Positions 55,357 through 63,820 are shown, counted from the first letter of the stretch. The stretch: DNA of 64,000 bases from Nocardiopsis sp. N85 (GCF_028882275.1 NZ_JARBUT010000002.1:62001-126000); one strand, 5' to 3'. Translations and numbers: made by a program. Notes: generated by a model from the letters alone, not told the origin.

Positions 55357-56411
55357 CCGCGCCGACACCCTCCGCGCGTCGCCCGTACCCGGCGGCCCTG
55401 GCCGCGTTCGGCCGGGGCGGCACCGCCACGGTGCTCCTGCTACTGGTGCTCGTCTTCGTGGTCATCGCCACCCAGAACCCGTCGTTCTTCCAGGGTCCGC
55501 CGCTCATGGCCTTCGCCAAGAAGGCGGCACCGCTGGTCGTCCTGGCCGTCGGCCAGTACCTGGTCATCGTCTCCGGGGAGTTCGACCTGTCGGTCGGTTC
55601 GCTGGTCGGCGCCCAGGTGGTCATCGCGGCCCGACTCATCGACGGCGAGGAGGGCGTGACCCTGCCGGTCATCGGCCTCATGCTCGCCTTCGGACTGCTG
55701 GTGGGCCTGGTCAACGGACTGGTCACGACCCTGCTCAAGGTGCCCTCGATCATCACCACCCTGGGCATGATGCTCGTCCTGTTCGGCGCGGTCCGCTACT
55801 GGACCGGCGGCGCCCCCACCGGCTCCCTGTCGGAGTCGTTCCGCGTTCCGGGCCGGGGCGGGATCGAGGACGTGCCGTTCCTGGGCCAACTGCCGTGGGC
55901 GGTGCTCATCGCGCTGGCGCTGACCGTCGTCGCCGTGTTCCTCATGCGCTCCCCGTTCGGACGTTCCCTCATGGCGACCGGGGACAACGACGTCGCCGCC
56001 GCCTTCTCCGGAGTGCGGGTCCAGCGGACGCGCACCCTGGCCTTCGTCGGCTCCGCCCTCATGGCCACGGTCGCGGCGATCCTCATCGGCGGGTACGCCG
56101 GGGTCACCGCGCAGGTCGGCCAGGGTCTGGAGTTCACCGCCATCACCGCCGTGGTGCTGGGCGGTGTCGTCCTGGGCGGCGGCCGCGGGACGGTCGTGGC
56201 CGCCGCACTGGGCGCCCTCACCGTCGAGGCGCTGTTCACCCTGTTCAACCAGCTCTACCTGCCCTCCACCATCCAGCCGTCGGTGCAGGGGCTCATCATC
56301 ATCGCCGCGGTGGCCTATGCCGCCCGCCGAGGCGAACTCCGACTTCCGGGACGCCTCCGACGGCGACCGGACCACGAACCCGAGCCACCGCTCGGCACTC
56401 CCAGGAGGTAA
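55353..56411 (+). CDS. Sugar ABC transporter permease 2 (RbsC type)
   Basis: 352 residues, homologous in layout to permease 1: LAVGQYLVIVSGEFDLSVGS, GLVNGLVTTLLKVPSIITTL, and EFTAITAVVLGGVVLGGGRG. Two different permeases probably form a heterodimer in this importer. ATG start with GGGGAGGTGG upstream; the stop is three bases before the binding-protein start. Confidence 0.93.
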   Translation: MTAPTPSARRPYPAALAAFGRGGTATVLLLLVLVFVVIATQNPSFFQGPPLMAFAKKAAPLVVLAVGQYLVIVSGEFDLSVGSLVGAQVVIAARLIDGEEGVTLPVIGLMLAFGLLVGLVNGLVTTLLKVPSIITTLGMMLVLFGAVRYWTGGAPTGSLSESFRVPGRGGIEDVPFLGQLPWAVLIALALTVVAVFLMRSPFGRSLMATGDNDVAAAFSGVRVQRTRTLAFVGSALMATVAAILIGGYAGVTAQVGQGLEFTAITAVVLGGVVLGGGRGTVVAAALGALTVEALFTLFNQLYLPSTIQPSVQGLIIIAAVAYAARRGELRLPGRLRRRPDHEPEPPLGTPRR

Positions 56412-56413
56412 TC

Positions 56414-57619
56414 ATGCGCATCCCCCGCATGCTGCTCGCCGGCACCGCCGGTCTGACACTGATGCTCTCGGCGTGTACCACGGACGCGCCGGACGACGCC
56501 GCCGGAGGTGAGGGCGGTGGAACCGGGCTGACCCCCGACGCGGAGTGGTTCGACCCGGCCGAGTACGAGGCCCAGCTCGCCCAGCGCGAGATCGAGCCGG
56601 AGGGACCGGCCGACGAGCCCTGGTCACAGGCGATCGAACCGGAGTGGACGGACACCGCGGAGTTCGTCCACGACTCCCCGGAGGACGCCACCGTGTGCTT
56701 CTCCAACGCCTCGGTGTCCAACCCGTGGCGCGTCACCGGCTTCATCACCATGGAACAGCAGGTGGAGGCGCTCCAGGAGGAGGGACGCATCGGCGACTTC
56801 CGGGTCTCCGACGCCGCCGACGACGACAACCAGCAGATCTCCGACATCCAGGCGTTCGTCGACTCCGGCGACTGCGACGCCATCATCATCTCGCCGTCCA
56901 CCACCGCCACCCTGACCCCGGCGGTGGAGACCGCGTGCGAGAGCGGCGTCCCGGTCATCGTGTTCGACCGCGGCGTCAACTCCGATTGCATGGTGACCTT
57001 CATCCACCCGATCGGCGGTTACGCCTACGGCGCCGACGCCGCCGAGTTCCTGGTGGAGAACCTGGAGCCCGGCTCGACCGTGCTGGCGTTGCGCATCCTG
57101 CCGGGTGTGGACGTGCTGGAGCACCGGTGGGCGGCGGCCCAGGAGATCTTCGGCGGCAGCGACCTGGAGGTGCTCGGCTACGAGTTCACCGAGGGCGACG
57201 GCGCCAAGATCAAGGACCTGGTCTCCCAGCACCTCCAGCGCGGCGAGGTGAACGGCATCTGGATGGACGCCGGCGACGGCGCCGTGGCCGCCCTGGAGGC
57301 CTTCGAGGACGCCGGTCGGCCCTACCCGGTGATCTCCGGTGAGGACGAGCTGAGCTTCATGCGCACGTGGGACGAGGAGGGGCTGACCGCGATCGCGCCG
57401 GTGTACTCCAACTTCCAGTGGCGGACCCCGGTGCTGGCCGCCTCGATGATCCTGGCCGGCGAGGAGGTCCCCGCCGAGTGGGTCCTGCCGCAGGAGCCGA
57501 TCCGCCAGGACGAGCTCCAGGACTACCTGGACCGCAACGCCGACATGCCGTCGCTGCACTACGCCAAGTTCGGCGGCGAGGACCTGCCCGGCTTCCCCGA
57601 GGCCTGGACCGACCGGTAG
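56414..57619 (+). CDS. Sugar-binding lipoprotein of the ABC importer (RbsB-like)
   Basis: 401 residues. Lipoprotein signal MRIPRMLLAGTAGLTLML-SAC (lipobox LSAC), an acidic linker of about 75 residues including PEYEAQ-like charged stretches, then a type I periplasmic-binding fold: TVCFSNASVSNPWRVTGFIT, SGDCDAIIISPSTTATLTPA, and VPVIVFDRGV. ATG at 56414 with a strong AGGAGG. The last transporter gene; its location after the permeases differs from the more usual binding-protein-first order. Confidence 0.93.
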   Translation: MRIPRMLLAGTAGLTLMLSACTTDAPDDAAGGEGGGTGLTPDAEWFDPAEYEAQLAQREIEPEGPADEPWSQAIEPEWTDTAEFVHDSPEDATVCFSNASVSNPWRVTGFITMEQQVEALQEEGRIGDFRVSDAADDDNQQISDIQAFVDSGDCDAIIISPSTTATLTPAVETACESGVPVIVFDRGVNSDCMVTFIHPIGGYAYGADAAEFLVENLEPGSTVLALRILPGVDVLEHRWAAAQEIFGGSDLEVLGYEFTEGDGAKIKDLVSQHLQRGEVNGIWMDAGDGAVAALEAFEDAGRPYPVISGEDELSFMRTWDEEGLTAIAPVYSNFQWRTPVLAASMILAGEEVPAEWVLPQEPIRQDELQDYLDRNADMPSLHYAKFGGEDLPGFPEAWTDR

Positions 57620-57631
57620 GAGGAGGGGCGC

Positions 57632-58489
57632 ATGCGCGCGTTGGGGGTCAACACCTGGGTGTGGACGTCACCGCTGACGGGGGCGGATCTGGAGCGGATC
57701 GCCCCCCGGGTGGCCGGGTGGGGGTTCGACGTGATCGAACTCCCGGTGGAGGACGTCGACGACTGGGACCCCGGCCGCGCCCGGGACCTGCTGGACGGAC
57801 TGGGCCTGGCGCCCAGCGTCGTCCTGGTCATGGGCCCGGGTCGGGAGCTGGTGGCGACCGACCCGGGCACCCGTGGGGCGACGCGGGACTACCTGCGTCG
57901 GGTCGTGGACATGGCGGCGGCGGTCGGGTCGCCCGTCGCCGCCGGTCCCGCCTACGCCTCGGTGGGCCGGACCTGGCGGATGACACCGGCGGAGCGGTCC
58001 GCCCTGGCCTCGGAGCTGACCGAGGCGCTGGCCCCGGTCGTCGAGCACGCGGCGGGGGCGGGGGTGCGGTTGGCCGTGGAACCGCTGAACCGTTATGAGA
58101 CGAGCGTGCTCAACACCGTCGACCAAGGACTGGAGCTGCTCGCCGACCTGCCCGTCGAGCACTGCGGTCTGGCTCTGGACGTCTACCACATGAACATCGA
58201 GGAGCGGGACGTCCCGGCGGCGATCCTGCGGGCCGGTGACCGGGTCGCCCACGTGCAGGTGTGCGCCAACGACCGGGGCGCCCCCGGCGCCGATCACCTG
58301 GACTGGACCGGGATCGTCGACGCGCTGGACACGATCGGTCACCCAGGCCCCCTGGTCATCGAATCGTTCACCGCAGAGAATGCCACCATCGCCACGGCGG
58401 CCTCCATCTGGCGGCCGCTCGCGGCGACCCAGGACGCGATCGCCGTCGACGGACTGGCGTTCCTGCGGTCTCTCCCGAGTGGAAGGTGA
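57632..58489 (+). CDS. Sugar epimerase/isomerase (D-tagatose/D-allulose 3-epimerase-like)
   Basis: 285 residues, xylose-isomerase-like TIM barrel. The signatures of the ketose 3-epimerase group are present: LAVEPLNRYETSVLNTVDQG (metal Glu), CGLALDVYHMNIEE (metal Asp and His nearby), VAHVQVCANDRGAPGADHLD, and the late Glu in PLVIESF. Likely acts on the imported sugar or its oxidised form. The start is ATG at 57632 with AGGAGGAGG. Twelve bases after the binding-protein stop, so in the operon. Confidence 0.9.
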   Translation: MRALGVNTWVWTSPLTGADLERIAPRVAGWGFDVIELPVEDVDDWDPGRARDLLDGLGLAPSVVLVMGPGRELVATDPGTRGATRDYLRRVVDMAAAVGSPVAAGPAYASVGRTWRMTPAERSALASELTEALAPVVEHAAGAGVRLAVEPLNRYETSVLNTVDQGLELLADLPVEHCGLALDVYHMNIEERDVPAAILRAGDRVAHVQVCANDRGAPGADHLDWTGIVDALDTIGHPGPLVIESFTAENATIATAASIWRPLAATQDAIAVDGLAFLRSLPSGR

Positions 58490-58654
58490 GGAGTGGTGGG
58501 GGGAGGCGGGACGCGGTCCGTACCCGGCCGTGTGCGCACAGCGGCCGGTCCGGCGGCGTGTCCCGGACGGCACACCCCCACCCCGCTCGGTGCCGCGCTC
58601 GCCGGAAAGCGCCGCTGGGAGCAGGGTGACTCCCACCCGCTAGGAGACGTCACC

Positions 58655-59335
58655 ATGCCCGCCGACCACCGGACCCCCCTGGACGAGGAGCACCACGCCC
58701 CTCCCTCGGAGGATCTCCCCGAACCCACGCACACCACCGCCCTGACCTGGTGGCTCACCATCGGCTCCATGGTCCTCGTGGGCGCACTGATCGCAGCGCT
58801 CGTCCTGTCCGCCGGGGAGGGCGGGCCGTCCGGTGACCCGGACGCCGTGGGCGCGCTGGCCGAGACCGCGATGACGGCACGCGAGGACCTGACCCCGGTC
58901 ATCGCGGAGATGGAGGAGTGGCTTCCGACCGACGGCTCGCACCCGTCCCTGGAACCGGTGGACGCCGCGACCGTGCACGGGTGGCGGACCACCGCGCACG
59001 ACGTCGTCACCTCCCTGGCCACCGAGGACGACGTCGATCCCGTCCGTACCGGTCTGATCTCGTCGGCGTCGCTGCTGGTGGTGGTCGCCGACACCTACTC
59101 CAAGGCGGCGCTGGTGGAGGACGAGGACCTGCGCATGGACCTGCTGCACACGGCGATGGACGTGCGGAACGAGGCCGTCGTGGGCTGGTCCGTCGCGGCC
59201 GCGCACCTGGACGAGGCCGCGGTCGGCGCGGGGATCGGCCCCGTCCACGCCCACCTGCCGGCGGCCCCCGGCCTGGGTGCGTTGGAGCCCGACGGCACCG
59301 CCGGAGACCGGACCGAGCACGAGTACCACCACTGA
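58655..59335 (+). CDS. Uncharacterised single-pass membrane protein
   Basis: 226 residues. Hydrophilic His/Glu/Pro-rich N-terminus (1-33), one membrane helix (about 34-55), then an extracytoplasmic helical domain with VGALAETAMTAREDLTPVIA and a cysteine-free core, ending in a His/Glu-rich tail EHEYHH. No family recognised. It lies between the two epimerase genes but is set off by about 165 bp before and 111 bp after, with its own TAGGAG ribosome site; it may be an unrelated insertion in the cluster. Confidence 0.75.
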   Translation: MPADHRTPLDEEHHAPPSEDLPEPTHTTALTWWLTIGSMVLVGALIAALVLSAGEGGPSGDPDAVGALAETAMTAREDLTPVIAEMEEWLPTDGSHPSLEPVDAATVHGWRTTAHDVVTSLATEDDVDPVRTGLISSASLLVVVADTYSKAALVEDEDLRMDLLHTAMDVRNEAVVGWSVAAAHLDEAAVGAGIGPVHAHLPAAPGLGALEPDGTAGDRTEHEYHH

Positions 59336-59446
59336 CGACGACCGACCACCACGACCATCGATGTCACCGGTCCCGCCGCCACCGCGGCGGGACCGCCCGC
59401 CCCCGCCCCAAGCGGACTCCGGGGTCCACCGACGAAAGGCCCGACC

Positions 59447-60451
59447 ATGACACGACCAGTCACCCTCTTCACCGGACAGTGGGCCGATCTGCCCTTCGAG
59501 GAGATCTGCTCCCTGGCCTCCGCGTGGGGTTACGACGGGCTGGAACTCGCCTGCTGGGGCGATCACCTCGACGTCACCCGGGCCGCCGTCGACGACGACT
59601 ACGTGCGCGACCGCCTCGACACGCTCGAACGGCACGGGCTGGGGCTCTGGGCGATCTCCAACCACCTGCTGGGGCAGGCCGTCTGCGACGACCCCATCGA
59701 CCGAAGGCACCGGGACATCCTGCCCTCCCGGGTCTGGGGCGACGGCGACCCCGAGGGGGTGCGACGGCGGGCCGCCGAGGAGATGAGGACGACCGCGCGG
59801 GCGGCCGCCCGGCTCGGCGTGTCCACGGTGGTGGGCTTCACCGGTTCGGCGATCTGGAAGTACGTGGCGATGTTCCCGCCGGTCGGCGCGGACGTCATCG
59901 AGGCCGGATACCGGGACTTCGCCGACCGCTGGAACCCGATCCTGGACGTGTTCGACGAGGTGGGGGTGAGGTTCGCGCACGAGGTCCACCCCTCGGAGAT
60001 CGCCTACGACCACTGGTCCACCGAGGCGGCGCTGGAGGCGGTGGGGCACCGGGAGGCGTTCGGCCTGAACTGGGACCCCAGCCACATGGTGTGGCAGGAC
60101 ATCGATCCGGCGGGGTTCCTGTGGGACTTCCGGGACCGCATCTACCACGTGGACTGCAAGGACACCCGCAAGCGCACCGGCAACGGCCGCAACGGTCGGC
60201 TGGGGTCCCACCTGCCCTGGGGCGACCCGCGGCGCGGCTGGGACTTCGTGTCGACCGGGCACGGCGACGTGCCGTGGGAGGACTGCTTCCGGGTCCTCAA
60301 CGCGATCGGCTACACGGGGCCGATCTCGGTGGAGTGGGAGGACGCCGGGATGGACCGGCTGGTCGGGGCGGCCGAGGCGGTGGAGTTCGTCCGGGCGCAC
60401 GCGTACGACCCGCCGGAGGCGTCCTTCGACTCGGCGTTCGGTTCGGACTGA
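59447..60451 (+). CDS. Sugar phosphate isomerase/epimerase (xylose-isomerase-like barrel)
   Basis: 334 residues. [20 protein letters not shown] and [15 protein letters not shown] at the N-terminus, metal-site candidates in [31 protein letters not shown] and [12 protein letters not shown]. Matches the large group of sugar isomerase/epimerase proteins found with Gfo/Idh/MocA dehydrogenases in catabolic clusters. The start is ATG at 59447 with GAAAGG. The last gene of the cluster, followed by a hairpin. Confidence 0.9.
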   Translation: MTRPVTLFTGQWADLPFEEICSLASAWGYDGLELACWGDHLDVTRAAVDDDYVRDRLDTLERHGLGLWAISNHLLGQAVCDDPIDRRHRDILPSRVWGDGDPEGVRRRAAEEMRTTARAAARLGVSTVVGFTGSAIWKYVAMFPPVGADVIEAGYRDFADRWNPILDVFDEVGVRFAHEVHPSEIAYDHWSTEAALEAVGHREAFGLNWDPSHMVWQDIDPAGFLWDFRDRIYHVDCKDTRKRTGNGRNGRLGSHLPWGDPRRGWDFVSTGHGDVPWEDCFRVLNAIGYTGPISVEWEDAGMDRLVGAAEAVEFVRAHAYDPPEASFDSAFGSD

Positions 60452-60458
60452 CGTCCGT

Positions 60459-60486
60459 CCGGGGCCCCGTCGGTCACGGGCCCCGG
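60459..60486. terminator. Hairpin after the second epimerase gene
   Basis: CCGGGGCCC (60459-60467) pairs perfectly with GGGCCCCGG (60478-60486); between convergent stops at 60451 and 60493. Confidence 0.8.
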
Positions 60487-60492
60487 TTCTCG

Positions 60493-60735
60493 TCACATCA
60501 TCGGGGCGATGATCACCCGATAGCGGTGGCCGTCTGCGACGACGTCGCGCCGGAAGTCGTTGACCCGGTTGACCGAGTCCTGGACGGCTCTGCCGGTGAA
60601 CGCCGCCGGGTCGACGGCGGGCAGACGGTCGAGGACGGCGCGGACCGCCTCGTCGACGGACAGCACGGTGCCCCGGTGCTCCGGGACGATGCGCGGTCCG
60701 TCGTCGGCGAGACGGCTGATGGCGATCCGGAACAT
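60493..60735 (-). CDS. Small hypothetical protein
   Basis: 80 residues, MFRIAISRLADDGPRIVPEH at the start and a basic-to-hydrophobic end, RVIIAPMM. No signal peptide or membrane helix; predicted mixed alpha/beta. The start is ATG at 60735 with AAGGAG at good spacing, which supports it as real. Not recognised. Confidence 0.65.
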   Translation of the reverse strand: MFRIAISRLADDGPRIVPEHRGTVLSVDEAVRAVLDRLPAVDPAAFTGRAVQDSVNRVNDFRRDVVADGHRYRVIIAPMM

Positions 60736-60827
60736 GGCCGGTTCTCCTTGGCGAGGGGGCTGCTGGGAGGAGAGCGGGGTACCCGCAATTGTCCACCATC
60801 CCCTCGCTCCCTGGGAACCGGTTTCCG

Positions 60828-60885
60828 GCCGGGACGGGGGCGCCGCGGTGCTCGTCGCGACCCGTGCTCGCGCCCCCGTCCCGGC
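60828..60885 (-). terminator. Terminator of the roadblock gene pair
   Basis: Perfect 16-bp arms GCCGGGACGGGGGCGC (60828-60843) and its complement (60870-60885), loop of 26 bases, starting two bases beyond the stop of the gene ending at 60887. Confidence 0.8.
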
Positions 60886-60886
60886 G

Positions 60887-61258
60887 TCACACCTCCAAGG
60901 TCTCCTCGATGCTCTTGAGCCGGTGCCGGGCCAGGGCGAGGTTGCCCCGGCCGCGGTCCAGTGCCAGGTAGAGGAAGAGGCCCTGCCCCTTGCGGCTGGT
61001 GAGCGGCCGGATGACGTGGTACTGCCCGGACAGGGTGATGAGGATGTCCTCGATGGCGTCGTTGAGGCCGAGCTGGTCCATCGTGCGCATCTTGGCGCGG
61101 ACCACCTCGGTGTTCCCGGCCGCCGCGACCGTGAGGTCGAGCGTGTTGGTGGAGGCGAGGGTGCCCAGTGCCATCCCGCTGCTGTAGTCGACGACGGCGG
61201 CGCCGACCGCCCCCTCGATCTCCATCATCTCCTTGAGACCGGATTCGATGTTCGGCAT
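60887..61258 (-). CDS. Roadblock/LC7 domain protein
   Basis: 123 residues forming one roadblock/LC7 domain: NIESGLKEMMEIEGAVGAAV, VDYSSGMALGTL, AAAGNTEVVRAKMRTMDQLG, EDILITLSGQYHVIRPLTSR and LFLYLALDRGRGNLALARHR. Such proteins often act with small Ras-like GTPases in actinobacteria (for example beside DUF742 and ATP/GTP-binding partners), but no GTPase gene is nearby here. The start is ATG at 61258 with AAAGGAG. It follows a related gene by 98 bp. Confidence 0.88.
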   Translation of the reverse strand: MPNIESGLKEMMEIEGAVGAAVVDYSSGMALGTLASTNTLDLTVAAAGNTEVVRAKMRTMDQLGLNDAIEDILITLSGQYHVIRPLTSRKGQGLFLYLALDRGRGNLALARHRLKSIEETLEV

Positions 61259-61356
61259 GTCGTTCTCTCTCCTTTGGGTGGTTCGGCGCGTCCGGCCCCG
61301 ATCGGCGATCCAGCGGCGCAGCCCCTGGACCTTGCGGCGCGGGGAGGCTCCACCGG

Positions 61357-61854
61357 TCACGTGATCACCGCCCGAGCGGTACCGGGATGGTCCGTGGACA
61401 GGGTGCGCAGGGCGGTGAGGACGCGTTCCAGCACGCTCCGGTCCACGGGGGTCGCGGCCCGGGGCCGGGGGACGCCCCGGCCCCGGGCCGGTGGCCGATC
61501 GCGGTGGGGCACGGGCACCTGCGCGGTGCGGGCGAGGAGGCGCAGGCGTCGTAGGGCGAAGCCGAGGTTGCCCTCGTGCCGCGCCACGCGTGCCCGAAGG
61601 CACAGGTCGTCCGACCCGGCGAGGACGGCGAGCAGGACATGGTGGTCGGCGTCGGAGACGACGACGTCCTCCATCTCCTGCGCGGCGCACAAGGGTCCCG
61701 TGTGCACGGCGCGGAGGATCGCGATGGCGTCCTCCGCGCGGTCGTCGTCACCGGTCCGGGCGAGGGTGTGCCCGCTCCGCCAATCGACGAGGTGGACGCT
61801 GCGCACCCCGGGCGTCTGGAGCATGTCCCTCATCTGTCGGTCGATGGCGCGCAC
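61357..61854 (-). CDS. Divergent roadblock/LC7-like protein
   Basis: 165 residues. The first 115 or so follow the same order as the roadblock protein downstream: RQMRDMLQTPGVRSVHLVDW, an alanine-rich central helix AEDAIAILRAVHTG, then VVVSDADHHVLLAVLAGSDD and EGNLGFALRRLRLL. Pattern is weaker, so the call is by layout and context. A basic Pro/Arg-rich linker and a short C-terminal helix follow. The start is GTG at 61854 with AAAGGA. First gene of the pair; its promoter probably lies in the AT-rich island upstream. Confidence 0.72.
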   Translation of the reverse strand: MRAIDRQMRDMLQTPGVRSVHLVDWRSGHTLARTGDDDRAEDAIAILRAVHTGPLCAAQEMEDVVVSDADHHVLLAVLAGSDDLCLRARVARHEGNLGFALRRLRLLARTAQVPVPHRDRPPARGRGVPRPRAATPVDRSVLERVLTALRTLSTDHPGTARAVIT

Positions 61855-62150
61855 GTCGGTCCTTTGCGAAGACGGGGCCGGGCGACCCGCGACACATCGA
61901 TCACGGGTGACGCCCTTGTACGGACAGCACGAGAATAAGGCGACTCACCCGGGTTCGCAGGGTTTTCAGAAATTAATGACGTAATGCCTGGTGAAAGAGT
62001 TAGGTCGACAATGTCGCAACGAAAACGATTGAGGATGAATGTGCATGGAAAAACCTTGGAAAACAGTGATCGCCCAGAATGGTCTGGGCGATCACTTTTA
62101 TGATCTTGTGGGTTTTTAGGGACCTACCTCCCTGGTTTTCCGGACCCGGG
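61855..62150. promoter_or_regulatory. AT-rich island upstream of the roadblock genes
   Basis: Nearly 300 bp between the roadblock pair and the carbonic anhydrase stop. From about 61930 to 62130 the base composition falls to roughly half GC, very unlike the rest of the window. It includes the bidirectional hairpin at 62065-62096 and a possible 30-codon frame (62011-62103) that overlaps the hairpin and is probably not a gene. Most likely a promoter region for the roadblock pair. Confidence 0.6.
62065..62096. terminator. Bidirectional terminator with T-tracts
   Basis: AGTGATCGCCCAGA (62065-62078) and its exact complement (62083-62096) with a four-base loop, followed by TTTA on the plus strand and GTTTT on the minus strand. 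It would end the carbonic anhydrase transcript, whose stop is 55 bp away, and any plus-strand transcript. Confidence 0.85.
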
Positions 62151-62846
62151 TCAGAGCCAGTCGACCCCGTACCCGTTCAGGTCGTAACGGGCCGGAACGA
62201 TGTCCAGACGGCCGGACTCGACGAAGGGGCGCAGTTCGTCGTCGGTGCGCAGCAGGTCCGCGACGTGGACGGCGTTGGCCCGTACGCAGGCGTCGAGGAA
62301 GTCGTCGCCCTCGTCGGGTGTGGCTTCGACGACCTCCAGGATCTGCTCGACCAGGTAACCGACGTGCCCGTGCGGGAGTTCACCGGTGCGGTGGGCGTCC
62401 ACGGCGGCGCTCACCGCGCCGCACGAGGAGTGCCCCAGGACGACGATGAGGGGGACCTCCAGGTGCTCGACGGCGTAGGTGACGCTGCCGAGCACCGAGG
62501 AGTCGAGGACCTCGCCGGCGGAGCGGACGGTGAACAGGTCGCCCAGACCCCGGTCGAAGACCAGCTCCGGAGGGACTCGGGAGTCGGCGCAACCGAGGAC
62601 GAGGGCGAAGGGGTTCTGACCCTGCGCGACCTCGATCCGGCGGTTCCGGCCCTCGTTGGGGTGACGGGAGGCGAACCGGCGCCAGCGCCGGTTGCCCTCC
62701 TTGAGCAGTCGCAGGGCCTGGCGCGCGCCCCCGTCGAAGGGGGCGTCGGGTTCGGCCCAGGCAGACGCGGGGGCCGCGGTGGCCAGGGCGGCCCCCGCGC
62801 TCCCGAGCAGGGAGGCGCGCAGGGCGTGACGACGTGAGATGGCCAT
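62151..62846 (-). CDS. Beta-carbonic anhydrase, Tat-exported
   Basis: Reversible hydration of CO2. 231 residues. A twin-arginine signal SRRHALRASLLGSAG (residues about 4-18) with a cleavable ASA-type site near 28 predicts export in folded, zinc-loaded form. The mature part has the beta-class zinc motifs LGCADSRVPPE (Cys, Asp) and VLGHSSCGAV (His, Cys), and NPFALVLGCADSR typical of the secreted actinobacterial branch. The start is ATG at 62846. It is divergent from the TetR gene over about 330 bp. Confidence 0.93.
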   Translation of the reverse strand: MAISRRHALRASLLGSAGAALATAAPASAWAEPDAPFDGGARQALRLLKEGNRRWRRFASRHPNEGRNRRIEVAQGQNPFALVLGCADSRVPPELVFDRGLGDLFTVRSAGEVLDSSVLGSVTYAVEHLEVPLIVVLGHSSCGAVSAAVDAHRTGELPHGHVGYLVEQILEVVEATPDEGDDFLDACVRANAVHVADLLRTDDELRPFVESGRLDIVPARYDLNGYGVDWL

Positions 62847-63178
62847 GGGGAGTCTCTTCTTCTTCGCTTGAGGGCAGAAAGTGCCCCTTGTCCAAAGAAA
62901 GCGAAGAAAAGCTACTACTCGCCAAAAAAGGACACCAGTCACTTAACGGATCCTTAGCGTTACGGATCCGCTCCCACTCGGCGAAGGTGCCGGGATCGAA
63001 GGTGGCCGAAGCCCGTCTTCAGGCCCCTCACCTCTACCGATGCGCCGCGATCCCCCGTAGACTCCCTGCCGACCGACCGTTCGGTCACCGGATCCCCGTG
63101 TGGCGTCCACGACACGTCACCCGTCGATCCGGTGTTCACCCCCCGACCGGGGGACCACACGAGGTAGATTCGACAACC
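62847..63178. other. Divergent gap between carbonic anhydrase and tetR
   Basis: 332 bp without a gene. The carbonic-anhydrase side, about 62850-62970, is AT-rich and probably holds its promoter. The tetR side holds the palindrome at 63075-63086 and a possible -10 TAGATT at 63165-63170. Confidence 0.6.
63075..63086. promoter_or_regulatory. Candidate TetR operator GACCG-TT-CGGTC
   Basis: Perfect 5-bp-arm palindrome extended on the left by ACC, giving ACCGACCGTTCGGTCACC. This is like the ACCGACCGnnCGGTCGGT-type operators bound by actinobacterial TetR regulators of fatty-acid or phenylacetate genes. It sits about 93 bp upstream of the tetR start. Confidence 0.6.
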
Positions 63179-63820
63179 GTGCCCCGAACCAGCCCTGGCG
63201 AGTCCGCGCCCCCGCGATCCGGAAGGCGCCGCTCCGGACGCCCCGGACACGACGCCGATTCCGTCCTGCACGTGGCGGCCCGCGTCTTCAACGAGCGCGG
63301 CTACGACGGGACCAGCATGGAGGACCTGGCACGCGCGCTCGGCGTGACCAAGTCCGCCATCTATCACCACGTCTCCAGCAAGACCGAGCTGCTGCGCCGA
63401 TCCCTGGACCTGGCGCTGGACGCCCTGTTCGCGGTCACCCGCGAGGAGGAGTCGACCACCGGTCCGGCCGTGGACCGCCTCGACCACGTCCTGCGGGGCA
63501 GCGTGCGGGTACTGGTCGAACTGCTCCCGCACGTCACCCTGCTGCTGCGGGTGCGCGGCAACACCGAGGTGGAGAAGCACGCGCTGGAGAGGCGCCGCGA
63601 GTTCGACCACCTGATCGCCGACCTGGTCCGCGAGGGCATCGTGGACGGCGACATCCGTGACGACGTCGACCCCGCGGTGGCCGCCCGGCTGCTGTTCGGC
63701 ATGGTCAATTCGATCGTGGAGTGGTACAAGCCCGACCGGGGACTGGCGGCCGAGGAGATCGCCGACGCCCTCGCCACCATCGCCTTCCAGGGTCTTCGCC
63801 GCACACACCGCTCCCCGTGA
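63179..63820 (+). CDS. TetR family transcriptional regulator (PaaR/FadR-like)
   Basis: 213 residues. Basic N-terminal arm (SGRRRSGRPG), then the TetR helix-turn-helix region VLHVAARVFNERGYDGTSME and DLARALGVTKSAIYHHVSSK (about 33-72), then a helical ligand domain with LLRVRGNTEVEKHALERRRE, a layout seen in acyl-CoA-responsive regulators. The start is GTG at 63179, eight bases after TAGATT; no close Shine-Dalgarno, so a leaderless message is possible. The likely operator lies upstream. Effector unknown. Confidence 0.92.
   Translation: MPRTSPGESAPPRSGRRRSGRPGHDADSVLHVAARVFNERGYDGTSMEDLARALGVTKSAIYHHVSSKTELLRRSLDLALDALFAVTREEESTTGPAVDRLDHVLRGSVRVLVELLPHVTLLLRVRGNTEVEKHALERRREFDHLIADLVREGIVDGDIRDDVDPAVAARLLFGMVNSIVEWYKPDRGLAAEEIADALATIAFQGLRRTHRSP

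Noticed and set aside
62011-62103. 30-codon peptide gene
   Set aside because: Ribosome site is weak and its last third is the arm and loop of a terminator; kept only as a finding to test.
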